From contig NZ_JAYWCU010000289.1 of the NCBI RefSeq assembly GCF_043780375.1, positions 1 to 25,863 on the forward strand: DNA of 25,863 nucleotides, given 5' to 3'. Below the pieces are notes generated by a model. It was given only the letters and a program-made list of their open reading frames with translations, was not told the origin of the DNA and ran no database searches. The stretch's first letter is position 1. Each line of letters starts with the position of its first letter. Below, one piece after another: positions 1-7,155 of the stretch. This stretch comes from Emticicia sp043780375. Its GTDB lineage: Bacteria > Bacteroidota > Bacteroidia > Cytophagales > Spirosomataceae. Made by a program: the position numbers and the translations under genes.

Positions 1-2
1 AA

Positions 3-110
3 CATTTGTGGATAAAAATTGAGCATTATAAAACTGCTGATACCATCAAAAATGCGGTTGATGAGATTCTATCACAAGTAAAACACAAATACACGATTAA
101 TTTTAATTAA
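3..110 (+). CDS. C-terminal fragment of an unrecognised protein
   Basis: An open frame enters from the left edge and runs to a TAA at 108-110, giving 35 residues that begin HLWIKIEHYKTADTI and end KYTINFN. The fragment is hydrophilic, probably helical (ADTIKNAVDEILSQV), and has no motif I can place. It lies 74 bases upstream of the next gene on the same strand. The start and most of the protein are outside the window. That it is coding is an inference from frame openness and ordinary amino-acid composition only. Confidence 0.5.
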   Translation, partial: HLWIKIEHYKTADTIKNAVDEILSQVKHKYTINFN

Positions 111-133
111 GTGCTTAAGTAATAAGTTTAAAT

Positions 134-141
134 TATATTTG
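134..141 (+). promoter_or_regulatory. possible -7 element of a Bacteroidota promoter
   Basis: TATATTTG fits the TAnnTTTG consensus of Bacteroidota primary sigma promoters and lies 44 bases before the ATG at 185. No TTG is found 19 bases upstream, so the match is half a promoter and could be chance in AT-rich DNA. Confidence 0.25.
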
Positions 142-184
142 CTATTTTTAGCATTATCCTTTTTATATTATCCATCAGTTTCTC

Positions 185-721
185 ATGCGTAAACTTCTTT
201 TCATTAGCATAATATTGGCTGGATGTACCGAATCTAGCAACAAAAACTCTCCCAAATATTATTACGATTTAGCAGGATTTATCAATCAACAAATCTCGCA
301 ACTGACTGACAACAAGACACTTATACAAAAAAATCTTTTGATTGGCAATAAAACAGAAACTATCCAAACCAAAGATATTGATTGGAAAAAAGAACTCGAA
401 CTTTTTCTGCAAGCCGACCTCAATAAGCAATCGTATCAGTTGAGTTATACGCAAGATAGCACACGAAACGTAGTCATTTATCAGTTAAAAAAGGGCGAAA
501 AATTGATTGTAAAAACATTAAAAATTGAATTTGACGAAGAAAAATCGCCTAAACACATTGAGGCATTGATGCAAGTAGAAAACTATTTGTACAAATCTGA
601 GAAGAATCTCTCGATGGATTTAAACAAAAAACAGTTAGAAAACTACCAAATTGAAGGTTGGCAAGAATTATTTATAGGAAAAAAAAGGGATTTTAAGGTA
701 ATTGGGATCATTGGAAAATAA
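185..721 (+). CDS. small lipoprotein of unknown function
   Basis: The 178-residue product starts MRKLLFISIILAGC: two basic residues, a short hydrophobic stretch and a lipobox (LAGC) with the lipidated cysteine at position 14, so it should be anchored in the envelope. The rest is hydrophilic and charged with no membrane segment. It contains alternating stretches such as QLSYTQDSTRNVVIYQLKKGEK that suggest beta hairpins, but I recognise no family. The ATG at 185 is the first start that leaves a compact signal peptide. There is no Shine-Dalgarno sequence, as expected for this group. Two terminator-like hairpins follow, so it probably ends its own transcript. Function is unassigned. Confidence 0.75.
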   Translation: MRKLLFISIILAGCTESSNKNSPKYYYDLAGFINQQISQLTDNKTLIQKNLLIGNKTETIQTKDIDWKKELELFLQADLNKQSYQLSYTQDSTRNVVIYQLKKGEKLIVKTLKIEFDEEKSPKHIEALMQVENYLYKSEKNLSMDLNKKQLENYQIEGWQELFIGKKRDFKVIGIIGK

Positions 722-806
722 TGTAAACTCAATATGTACGATTGTTAACTTAGTGCAAATTCGCTGAAGTCGAAAAGTAATATCTCCTGTTTTTTCTACC
801 AACGTC

Positions 807-827
807 AGACTTCTCCGAAGTCTTTTT
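807..827 (+). terminator. rho-independent terminator after the lipoprotein gene
   Basis: A perfect 7-base stem AGACTTC / GAAGTCT with loop TCC is followed directly by a T run. It lies 86 bases after the stop codon of the upstream lipoprotein gene. Confidence 0.6.
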
Positions 828-893
828 CGCTCAGCTCGATAATTTTAGTCTGAAAAGTAATTTACTAATAATACATATTTATCAGGTATCTAT

Positions 894-931
894 AAAAAAC
901 GCATCAAGTAAATTTACCTGATGCGTTTTTT
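894..931. terminator. bidirectional terminator between convergent genes
   Basis: The arms ACGCATCA (899-906) and TGATGCGT (919-926) pair perfectly, with an almost self-complementary centre GTAAATTTAC. An A run at 894-898 and a T run at 927-931 flank the stem, so both strands have a hairpin followed by U residues. It sits between the plus-strand lipoprotein and the minus-strand TPM gene, which converge here. Confidence 0.75.
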
Positions 932-958
932 ATATTTTTTTATATCTTTATCATTGTC

Positions 959-1708
959 TTAATAATCTCCACCAGCACCGCCACCGCCGAAACTTCCACC
1001 ACCAAAATCGAAGCCGCCGCCGCCGCCACTATCACCACCAGACCAGCCACCTGACGAGCTTCCCCAGCTTGTGTATGTGATGAAAGGAATCAAACCACCT
1101 CCATGACCACCTCTACCACCACCACTACGTTTTCCTATTATATACAGAATGATTACAATAATAATCACAATGATAATGAAACCAATCCATCCACTACCTT
1201 CATCGTCAGTAGAAGGCTCTGCTTTAAACTCACCTGATTGGTATTTGATAATATCATCGGCTGCTGCATTAAGTCCTTCGTAGTATTGTAATTGCTTGAA
1301 ATATGGTTTTATTGTTTGCTCTATAATACGTTTGCTGCGAGCATCGGTTAAGCCTCCTTCTGCACCGTAGCCAGTGGCAATATAAATTTTTCTATCGCCT
1401 GGAGCCCATAAAAGTAAAATTCCATTGTTTTTATCTTTTTGCCCAATACCCCAATCTCTGCCGAGTTTTACGGCATATTCGCTAATATCATAAGGTTGTA
1501 CGCTTTTTACAATCACTATAGCCACTTGCGTAGAAGTTGAGTCTTGATAGGCTCTTAATTTCTGCTCTAATTGGTCTATTTGGCTTTGATTCAATAGTCC
1601 TCCTACAAAATCATTGACTAATCGTGCAGGATTAGGCTTTTGAGGAATATCCTGTGCAAAAACAATGCTTTGAAGGAAAAATAGAAATATGAAAAGTTTC
1701 TTGAACAT
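959..1708 (-). CDS. exported TPM-domain protein with glycine-rich tail
   Basis: A 249-residue TPM/YgcG-family protein. It has a signal peptide (MFKKLFIFLFFLQSIVFAQ, cleavage after about residue 19) and a TPM domain at about residues 30-155. The domain includes the family stretch GRDWGIGQKDKNNGILLL and the segment IYIATGYGAEGGLTD. One hydrophobic membrane span follows (about 173-193, rich in I/V), then a C-terminal tail almost entirely Gly/Ser with aromatic residues. In this architecture the TPM domain faces the periplasm and the Gly-rich tail the cytoplasm. Members are tied to envelope processes and some plant homologues have phosphatase activity; the biochemical role here is unknown. It is the last gene of a lemA-TPM-TPM unit, and LemA-TPM linkage is common in Bacteroidota. 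Confidence 0.88.
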   Translation of the reverse strand: MFKKLFIFLFFLQSIVFAQDIPQKPNPARLVNDFVGGLLNQSQIDQLEQKLRAYQDSTSTQVAIVIVKSVQPYDISEYAVKLGRDWGIGQKDKNNGILLLWAPGDRKIYIATGYGAEGGLTDARSKRIIEQTIKPYFKQLQYYEGLNAAADDIIKYQSGEFKAEPSTDDEGSGWIGFIIIVIIIVIILYIIGKRSGGGRGGHGGGLIPFITYTSWGSSSGGWSGGDSGGGGGFDFGGGSFGGGGAGGDY

Positions 1709-1718
1709 TGAGAAGGAA

Positions 1719-1850
1719 AATTACGATTTACGAGGTACGAATTACGACGGGGTTGCCCGTCCGATTACGAATTATGGTATACTACTTTGGATACAAATAT
1801 CTGATTATCAACGCATTACTTTTTTCGTAAATTGTAATTCGTAAATTTTT
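1719..1850. repeat. intergenic TTACGA-type repeat with inverted arms
   Basis: Most of the 145-base gap between the two TPM genes is built from variants of ATTACGA. AATTACGATTTACGA at 1719-1733 is matched in inverted orientation by 1825-1839 (14 of 15). TACGAATTA occurs at 1736-1744 and 1766-1774 and inverted at 1835-1843. Between the direct copies sits a perfect GC-rich hairpin, GACGGG-GTTG-CCCGTC (1746-1761). The whole stretch could fold into a long hairpin in the lemA-TPM transcript. Confidence 0.6.
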
Positions 1851-1853
1851 AGA

Positions 1854-2288
1854 CTATGGTATTGGCTCAGTCGAAATATCGTCTGAAATTTCATTCATAT
1901 CATCTTTCTGATAAGGAAAGTATTTTTTCAATTGAAAACCTGCCTCCTTGATACCCATTTGTAAACCTTCACTAAAGTTTCCTTGTAAAAAATACATACG
2001 GAGCGTATCACGGGTGCTTTCCCAAAAATTAGCTGGAACAACTTTATCAATACCAATATCACCCAAAACTGCAAATTTTCGGTCGCCATGAGCTAAGTAA
2101 AACAGCACTCCATTTCTTTGAGCAGTCTTATGAAGGCTTAAATAAAGAAATACTTCTTTGGCTCGCTCAAACGGGTCTTTTCCAGTGCATAGTTCTTCCA
2201 CATGAACTTTTACTTCTCCCGAAGTATTCTGTTCTGCGTGCGTGATGGCAGCAACAATTTTTTCCTTTTCAGCTTCTGAAAAAAACAT
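1854..2288 (-). CDS. second TPM-domain protein, cytoplasmic-looking
   Basis: A 144-residue product starting MFFSEAEKEKIVAAITHAEQ. This is the usual beginning of short TPM proteins, in which a helix precedes TSGEVKVHVE. The frame stays open upstream to another ATG at 2339, which would add 17 residues (MFVFTENSTSIFKIISK). I prefer 2288 because the longer start lies in the loop of a perfect hairpin and the extra residues are not family-like. The TPM domain covers nearly the whole protein, with NGVLFYLAHGDRKFAVLGD as the conserved core. The end is acidic (DDMNEISDDISTEPIP). There is no signal peptide or membrane span, unlike the downstream paralogue. Role unknown; it is second in the lemA unit. 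Confidence 0.82.
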   Translation of the reverse strand: MFFSEAEKEKIVAAITHAEQNTSGEVKVHVEELCTGKDPFERAKEVFLYLSLHKTAQRNGVLFYLAHGDRKFAVLGDIGIDKVVPANFWESTRDTLRMYFLQGNFSEGLQMGIKEAGFQLKKYFPYQKDDMNEISDDISTEPIP

Positions 2289-2319
2289 TTTTGAGATAAT
2301 TTTAAATATTGACGTAGAA

Positions 2320-2351
2320 TTCTCCGTAAAGACGAACATCTTTACGGAGAA
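2320..2351 (-). other. perfect 13-base hairpin between lemA and TPM gene
   Basis: TTCTCCGTAAAGA (2320-2332) is perfectly complementary to 2339-2351 around a 6-base loop. It lies in the mRNA between lemA (stop at 2371) and the chosen start of the next gene (2288). No T run follows on the minus strand, so it looks like an intercistronic processing, stabilising or attenuating stem and not a full terminator. The alternative upstream ATG of the TPM gene falls in its loop. Confidence 0.6.
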
Positions 2352-2370
2352 AAATGACCTACAAAATTTA

Positions 2371-2952
2371 TCAGAATTTTATCGACGGAGCTGCTTGAGC
2401 AGAATCTGACGCTTGGAAGAAGCCTTTTTCAGCAAAACCAAATATTTTTGCAAAGATAACTGTTGGAAACGCTAAAGCCGAAGCATTATATGTTTGCACA
2501 GAGCCATTGAAATCATTTCGAGCTACTGCAATTCTGTTTTCTGTTCCTTCTAACTGAGATTGTAACTCCAGAAAGTTTTGGTTGGCTTTCAAATCTGGGT
2601 ATTTTTCAACAGAAACCAACAATCGGCTTAGCGAACCACTTAATTGATCTTGTGCTGCTTGAAATTTTTGAATATTTTCGGGAGTTAAATCATCAGCTTT
2701 GAGTGTTACTGCGGTAGCTTTGGCACGAGCTTCAATTACTGCTGTAAGTGTACTTTTTTCAAAATCGGCAGCACCTTTTACAGTGTTTACCAAGTTTGGA
2801 ATCAAGTCAGAGCGACGTTGATAAGCTGTTTGTACATTTGCCCATTTACCTTTTACATCTTGGTCTTTACCTACTAAGCCATTGTATGAGCTGCATCCGT
2901 ACATACCAAAAATTAGTAAAATACCAACGATGATGAGTGTGCTTTTGTTCAT
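2371..2952 (-). CDS. lemA: LemA family protein
   Basis: A 193-residue LemA protein beginning MNKSTLIIVGILLIFGMYGC. The hydrophobic N-terminus ends in a cysteine, so it is either a membrane anchor or an atypical lipobox (Tyr at -2). The LemA core follows: SSYNGLVGKDQDVKGKWANV, then QTAYQRRSDLIPNLVNTVKG, the most conserved stretch of the family, and long helices to the C-terminal AFPTVIFAKIFGF. The open frame extends 45 residues further upstream, but the ATG at 2952 gives the family length and lies 34 bases below a good promoter. LemA is an envelope protein of unclear biochemistry. The two downstream TPM genes are its usual partners. Confidence 0.93.
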   Translation of the reverse strand: MNKSTLIIVGILLIFGMYGCSSYNGLVGKDQDVKGKWANVQTAYQRRSDLIPNLVNTVKGAADFEKSTLTAVIEARAKATAVTLKADDLTPENIQKFQAAQDQLSGSLSRLLVSVEKYPDLKANQNFLELQSQLEGTENRIAVARNDFNGSVQTYNASALAFPTVIFAKIFGFAEKGFFQASDSAQAAPSIKF

Positions 2953-2991
2953 TTCTTTAATGCGTTTTTTATTATTGGTTAAATTTTTGTT

Positions 2992-3021
2992 CAAATGTAA
3001 TGATTTGGAAATAATATGCAA
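2992..3021 (-). promoter_or_regulatory. promoter of the lemA-TPM-TPM unit
   Basis: Read on the minus strand, TTG (3021-3019), exactly 19 bases, then TACATTTG (2999-2992) match the Bacteroidota pattern TTG-N19-TAnnTTTG. The predicted transcript start near 2986 leaves a leader of about 34 bases before the lemA ATG at 2952. Confidence 0.6.
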
Positions 3022-3136
3022 GTGGCTAAATGTTATAAATGGATTAAAACCTAAGCAAGCGGACAAATTTGATGTCGAAATTTGCAATTTTAAGAAAATT
3101 GGAAGCTTTTAGCATTAAATTTGAAATTTTATAAAA

Positions 3137-4435
3137 CTATTCCGACAGCCAAAGTTTTACATAGTCGCCATTTTTATCATACATATCAGCTTGGCGAGCA
3201 ATGTTAAAATTCCTATCTTCACGAGGGTCGTTACCTACACCTGCTATATAATTCCAGTTGCCCCAGTTGCTACAAACATCATAGTCAATTAATTGGCTTT
3301 CAAAATAACTTGCTCCCCAAGTCCAATCAATGCCCAAAGCTTTAGTTAGGAAACTCGCCACATTTTGTCGTCCACGATTCGACATAAAGCCTGTTAATTG
3401 CAATTCCTTCATGTTGGCATCAACAAATGGCACACCCGTTTCGCCATTGACCCATTTTTCAAAACTTGGTTTATCACGTTTCCATTCTTGCAACAAATCG
3501 TTTTTAATTCCACTTGTTTTAAAAATTCTTGTACCAAATTTTAAGGCAATAAAATGAAAATAATCTCGCCAAATCAATTCAAAAACTAACCAATAGGTCG
3601 AATCGTTTGAAAGCACTTCACTTTCATATTTTTTTACTTCTTCATAAATCTTGCGAGGCGAAATACAACCCACACTCAACCAAGCCGAAAATTTTGATGA
3701 ATAATCTCCTCCAATAAGTTGGTTACGGGTTTCTTTATAAGTTTTCAACAAATCTTTTTGCCAAATGTAGTCATTAAGTCTGCTCAACGCATTGCTTTCG
3801 CCTCCTTTAAAATCTAAAACAGCTCGTGAGTCATGTTTTAATTCTTCGTCAAAACCTAAGTCTTTTAAGGTAGGAATGTCGCCTAATTTTATTGATTTTT
3901 CAATTTTTGGAAGCACTATTGGAGCATCAAATATGGCACGTATTTTTGCCGAACGCTCAACTTTTTTTCTGAATTCGGTAAAAACATCGGGTATAAAATT
4001 GATTTGAAAAGGCAAATCACGAGCGTGATAGAGTGTTGCTATCCAAATTAGCTCTATTTCGATATTAAGTGGCTTAATTCGCTTTGAAAGTTTTGCCTCA
4101 ACAGTAGTTTCTTCTTGCGTAACTTCCTTACTGGCATAAACGGCGGCGGCTTGCCATTCATCGGCCATTTTTGCTAAGATTTCTTCTGGTTTTCCAACTC
4201 GTATGATTAGATCAGAGCCAATTTTTCGGAGATTATTTCGTAAATCTTCAACAGATTCTAACAAAAACTTTGCTCTAAATGCCCCTGTTCGCTTAAAACC
4301 TAAAGCTGTTTTATTAAATTGTCGTTCATCAAAAACATAAACTGGAATTATATTTCCTGCTTTTGTCGCTTTCAATAATGCCTCGTTGTCGTGTAGTCGT
4401 AAGTCGTTTCTGAACCAGAAAATAATATTTTGCAT
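3137..4435 (-). CDS. cry: cryptochrome/photolyase, DASH type
   Basis: A 432-residue flavoprotein of the CRY-DASH group. The N-terminal antenna-binding domain begins IIFWFRNDLRLHDNEAL. The FAD-binding helical domain contains YSSKFSAWLSVGCISPR, FELIWRDYFHF, TGFMSNRGRQNVASFL and the end motif DYDVCSNWGNWNYIAGVGND with PREDRNFN, which is diagnostic of DASH proteins. Known members use blue light to repair cyclobutane pyrimidine dimers, mainly in single-stranded DNA. No signal peptide, so it acts in the cytoplasm. Length is normal for bacterial DASH proteins. It appears to be a single gene: a possible -7 element TAATTTTG lies at 4468-4461, giving a leader of about 20 bases. The next minus-strand gene, lemA, has its own promoter. 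Confidence 0.93.
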   Translation of the reverse strand: MQNIIFWFRNDLRLHDNEALLKATKAGNIIPVYVFDERQFNKTALGFKRTGAFRAKFLLESVEDLRNNLRKIGSDLIIRVGKPEEILAKMADEWQAAAVYASKEVTQEETTVEAKLSKRIKPLNIEIELIWIATLYHARDLPFQINFIPDVFTEFRKKVERSAKIRAIFDAPIVLPKIEKSIKLGDIPTLKDLGFDEELKHDSRAVLDFKGGESNALSRLNDYIWQKDLLKTYKETRNQLIGGDYSSKFSAWLSVGCISPRKIYEEVKKYESEVLSNDSTYWLVFELIWRDYFHFIALKFGTRIFKTSGIKNDLLQEWKRDKPSFEKWVNGETGVPFVDANMKELQLTGFMSNRGRQNVASFLTKALGIDWTWGASYFESQLIDYDVCSNWGNWNYIAGVGNDPREDRNFNIARQADMYDKNGDYVKLWLSE

Positions 4436-4460
4436 AAAATCGAATTATAGAATGTTGCTG

Positions 4461-4468
4461 CAAAATTA
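4461..4468 (-). promoter_or_regulatory. possible -7 element for the photolyase gene
   Basis: TAATTTTG on the minus strand fits TAnnTTTG and lies 25 bases upstream of the ATG at 4435. No clear TTG is present 19 bases further up, so support is partial. Confidence 0.3.
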
Positions 4469-4517
4469 ACGGTTTTTCTTAGGACTTTATTTATGAAAGC
4501 GATAGAGTATTTTAAAC

Positions 4518-5327
4518 TCAATTGCAAATATATTGATATGCCACATTCTCAACTGTTTTCTTTGCTCCTTTTGTAACGGTCTTTGTTGCTTTTAATGGCA
4601 GACTATTTTTATTGTATTCGTAAGTAATATCGGCAACTTCATCAAGTTTGCCATTATCATCATAAATTTTTATAGAGGTTGGATTATTTTTACCAAAAAA
4701 AGCAAAGAAATTATTGGCTAAACCAACAAATCCTAATGCCATTGTACGATAACCATCTGGATAAAACTGAGCTTTGTTGTCATAACTTACGCCTTCGAAA
4801 GTCAGAAACTCTGGTTCCCCTTCAATTTTGGTATAAACTTTCGACACGTTTTCACCCACATAATCAACCCTTGAAATTCCTTTAATTTTATAGCCAAAAA
4901 TATCTAAATTCGTATTAATTGTCGTGATTTTATTACCAGAATAAACAAAATCATTCACTTGAAATTCGTAGCCTTTCACCAAAGTTTTTGTTTTTATGAT
5001 TCTACCCGAAGCATCATATTGAAAAAAGACGGTATAGGTTTCGTCAGGTCTTGGAGTAACAATCTCCATTTTTTCAATTTGATTTTTAATATTATAAGTA
5101 AATGTTATAGCTACCTCCTCGCCCTCTTTGTTAATGATTCGTTTGATTCGGCTGAGGGTATATTCAAAAGAAAATAGCGGGGTGCCTGTGGCAGAGTTAA
5201 CGTTTTTAAGCGGACACTTTGCCAATTGCTCTAATTGTTGAGGTGTTACTCCATCATTTTTATTTTTTTTACAAGAAGTTACTCCCGCAAATACTACAAT
5301 AAAAGCGAAGGAAATGATGCGTTTCAT
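4518..5327 (-). CDS. lipoprotein with YD-like beta repeats
   Basis: A 269-residue lipoprotein: MKRIISFAFIVVFAGVTSC places the lipidated cysteine at residue 19 after a clear hydrophobic stretch. The mature part has short repeats of strand pairs, FEYTLSRIKRIINKEG, FQYDASGRIIKTKTL, FVYSGNKITTINT, SYDNKAQFYPDG and YEYNKNSLPLKATK. They resemble the YD/RHS-type repeat fold seen in many secreted Bacteroidota lipoproteins of the DUF4595-like class. Such proteins are widespread and lack assigned functions. The gene is 82 bases from the photolyase on one side and separated from udk by an inverted repeat on the other, so it is probably its own transcript. I found no convincing promoter motif. Confidence 0.8.
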   Translation of the reverse strand: MKRIISFAFIVVFAGVTSCKKNKNDGVTPQQLEQLAKCPLKNVNSATGTPLFSFEYTLSRIKRIINKEGEEVAITFTYNIKNQIEKMEIVTPRPDETYTVFFQYDASGRIIKTKTLVKGYEFQVNDFVYSGNKITTINTNLDIFGYKIKGISRVDYVGENVSKVYTKIEGEPEFLTFEGVSYDNKAQFYPDGYRTMALGFVGLANNFFAFFGKNNPTSIKIYDDNGKLDEVADITYEYNKNSLPLKATKTVTKGAKKTVENVAYQYICN

Positions 5328-5393
5328 AAGTGTTTGTTTTGATTTTTCGATAGCTAAACACTTAATTTACAGCAAAAAACGTGCCTGATTATA

Positions 5394-5458
5394 TACGATG
5401 GCTTTCCTTGTGCGTCATTTCAAGCTATTCGCTTTTACAAGTTAGGAAAGCCATCGTA
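5394..5458. repeat. 15-base perfect inverted repeat touching the udk stop codon
   Basis: TACGATGGCTTTCCT (5394-5408) is perfectly complementary to AGGAAAGCCATCGTA (5444-5458), with a 35-base loop. Read on the minus strand the stem begins directly after the TAG stop of udk. There is no U tract, so it may be a transcript-end stabiliser or a small palindromic mobile repeat instead of a classical terminator. Confidence 0.6.
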
Positions 5459-6076
5459 CTAAACCAATTTAGATTTCAAAAAAGCAGTCAGAATCGCCAA
5501 TCCTTTTTCAAAATGAGTATTGTTATTGATGATGATATCGGCTTCGTATTTGGTTGGTTCAATGAATTTATCATAAGTAGGAGCTACATGGTTTTCCCAA
5601 CGGTAAAGCACGTCATTTAAGTCATATCCTCGTTCATTATTATCTCTGATAATACGACGCTTTATTTTGACATGTTCTTTTGCATCAATAAAAACCCTTA
5701 AATCGAGCAATCTTGAAACTTCTTGTGAATGAAAAACAAAAATTCCTTCTACAACAATGATTGGGGCTGGCTTAAATGTCAGAGTTTTAGGAACAACATC
5801 TGGATTATTAAAAACATACTCTTTGTGCTCAACAATTTTTCCATTTTTCAAATCTTCTATATGTTGGGCATATAACTCAAAGTCAATTGCTGCGGGCAAA
5901 TCGTAGTTTTCAACATTATTTTGGTCTTTCGGCACAAATTCTTGCGTACGGTAGTAGTTATCCTGCGAAATAAGGCATATTTCTTCCTTTGAAAAGGCTT
6001 CCAATAATTGATGCAAAAAGAAGGTTTTCCCCGACGCACTCCCGCCCGTGATGCCAACGATATAAGGTTTCATCAT
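5459..6076 (-). CDS. udk: uridine kinase
   Basis: A 205-residue uridine/cytidine kinase, phosphorylating uridine with NTP in pyrimidine salvage. The Walker A loop GGSASGKT is at residues 11-18, the substrate segment SQDNYYR at about 37-43, NYDLPAAIDF follows, then the strand PAPIIVVEGIFVF and the lid arginines KIKRRIIRDNNERG. Length agrees with the bacterial family. Start: two consecutive ATGs at 6076 and 6073 are both possible. It follows purQ by 6 bases and is surely co-transcribed, linking purine synthesis to pyrimidine salvage. An inverted repeat begins at its stop codon. Confidence 0.95.
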   Translation of the reverse strand: MMKPYIVGITGGSASGKTFFLHQLLEAFSKEEICLISQDNYYRTQEFVPKDQNNVENYDLPAAIDFELYAQHIEDLKNGKIVEHKEYVFNNPDVVPKTLTFKPAPIIVVEGIFVFHSQEVSRLLDLRVFIDAKEHVKIKRRIIRDNNERGYDLNDVLYRWENHVAPTYDKFIEPTKYEADIIINNNTHFEKGLAILTAFLKSKLV

Positions 6077-6082
6077 TTTTGT

Positions 6083-6784
6083 CTAAACCAACACTGCTAT
6101 AACTTGTTCCAAAATAAATTTCCCGTCTATATTACCCAAAGCCTCATCAGAAGCTCTTTCGGGGTGAGGCATCATGCCAAAAACGTTCGGGCGGCGACCC
6201 GCTTTTCCAGCATTTGTTACGCCCGCAATATTTTCAAGACTACCATTTGGATTGGCTTCTGCAGTGATATTTCCAAACGCATCGCAATAACGGAAAAGCA
6301 CTTGGTCGTTGTCGTTAATACTTTTGAGTGTATCTTCGTCAGCAAAATAACGACCATCGCCATGAGCAATCGGAATCTTGAATGCTTTGTCTTCCAAGCC
6401 AGCGGTCAGAATTGCGGACTTACTTTGAGGTTTTAAATAAATATTTTGGCAAATGTATTTTTGGCGAATATTTTTCAACAAAACCCCGGGTACAAGTCCC
6501 GCTTCGGCAATAATCTGAAAACCATTACAAATGGCCATCACATAACCTCCACGATTGGCATGAGCAACAACTTCGTTCATGATAGGTGAAAAACGGGCAA
6601 TTGCTCCAGAGCGGAGATAATCGCCGTAAGAAAAGCCTCCTGGCAAAATCACAAAATCACAACCTTGTAAGTCGTGGTCTTTATGCCAAAGTTTTACTAC
6701 TTCTTGTCCGAGGTTATGTCGGAGAGCAAAAACTGTATCGTCTTCGCAATTTGAACCTGGAAATACTACTACGCCGAATTTCAT
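6083..6784 (-). CDS. purQ: phosphoribosylformylglycinamidine synthase glutaminase subunit
   Basis: A 233-residue class I glutamine amidotransferase that supplies ammonia for conversion of FGAR to FGAM in purine synthesis, acting with PurL and PurS in the cytoplasm. The start MKFGVVVFPGSNCEDD is the family start; a further ATG at 6802 would add MVLLNY and is less likely. Nucleophile Cys86 lies in YVMAICNGFQ, and the His207/Glu209 pair in MMPHPER. FVILPGGFSYGDYLRSG is the typical oxyanion region. udk follows after 6 bases. Fourteen bases upstream of the ATG sits a C/G-rich repeat that recurs in front of asd. A possible -7 element TAATTTTG lies at 6871-6864, without a good -33 partner. Confidence 0.96.
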   Translation of the reverse strand: MKFGVVVFPGSNCEDDTVFALRHNLGQEVVKLWHKDHDLQGCDFVILPGGFSYGDYLRSGAIARFSPIMNEVVAHANRGGYVMAICNGFQIIAEAGLVPGVLLKNIRQKYICQNIYLKPQSKSAILTAGLEDKAFKIPIAHGDGRYFADEDTLKSINDNDQVLFRYCDAFGNITAEANPNGSLENIAGVTNAGKAGRRPNVFGMMPHPERASDEALGNIDGKFILEQVIAVLV

Positions 6785-6798
6785 ATAATTTAGTAAGA

Positions 6799-6823
6799 CC
6801 ACCCCTAAGCCCCCTGAAGAGGG
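6799..6823 (-). repeat. C/G-rich leader repeat, copy 1 (upstream of purQ)
   Basis: CCACCCCTAAGCCCCCTGAA plus AGAGGG closely matches 14528-14550 before asd. On the transcript it reads CCCTCTTCAGGGGG and can form a 5-base hairpin, ending 14 bases before the purQ ATG. Similar C/G-rich intergenic repeats are familiar from Bacteroidota genomes (general knowledge, not searched here). Confidence 0.55.
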
Positions 6824-7042
6824 ATTATTGCTGGAGTTAGTTTTTTATTGTGAATGGAAAATACAAAATTACGAAAAGGCTTAGGATTGTTTATAAAATA
6901 TTTATGAAATTGCCGATAAAAATGTCAATCTGCGAAAAAACGCCTAAAAACAAGCTTATTTTACTGTTTTGGTTCGTTGGGCTTTACCTAATTTGGGCAA
7001 ACATGGGTAAAAGCAGCTTTGGTGAATTTATGGTTATGAATC

Positions 7043-7123
7043 TAATGATAGAATGAGTGAATAAACGAATTAGCCAATATCATTTAATTGCTTATTGCTT
7101 TATATTCTATCATTCAATCATTC
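7043..7123. repeat. GATAGAATGA-type inverted repeat, copy 1
   Basis: The left arm (7043-7066, TAATGATAGAATGAGTGAAT and on) and right arm (7100-7123, containing TATTCTATCATTCAATCATT) are inverted copies of the same motif with about 18 of 24 positions matching. The same motif GAATGATAGAAT builds the purB/acylase intergenic palindrome at 11280-11364. Confidence 0.5.
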
Positions 7124-7155
7124 TAAATGGGCGGTGAACCGCTTCAAAATTACTT

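Larger units (their letters stand above)
6785..7155. other. intergenic region between purQ and the hexosaminidase gene
   Basis: About 370 bases without a convincing gene. They hold the purQ leader with its C/G-rich repeat (6799-6823) and an inverted GATAGAATGA-type repeat (7043-7123). A short GCGGT-GA-ACCGC hairpin (7131-7142) sits just after the hexosaminidase stop. A plus-strand frame from a GTG at 6850 to a TGA ending at 7056 could encode 68 residues with one hydrophobic stretch (LILLFWFVGLYLIW). It has no family resemblance, starts with GTG and ends inside the repeat, so I do not call it a gene. Confidence 0.5.

Noticed and set aside
2953..3087. N-terminal extension of LemA by 45 residues
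   Set aside because: It would run through the predicted promoter; the start at 2952 gives the normal LemA length and hydrophobic N-terminus.
6850..7056. Possible 68-residue plus-strand gene with one hydrophobic segment
   Set aside because: GTG start, unusual composition, no family resemblance, and the end runs into an intergenic repeat; not distinguishable from chance.
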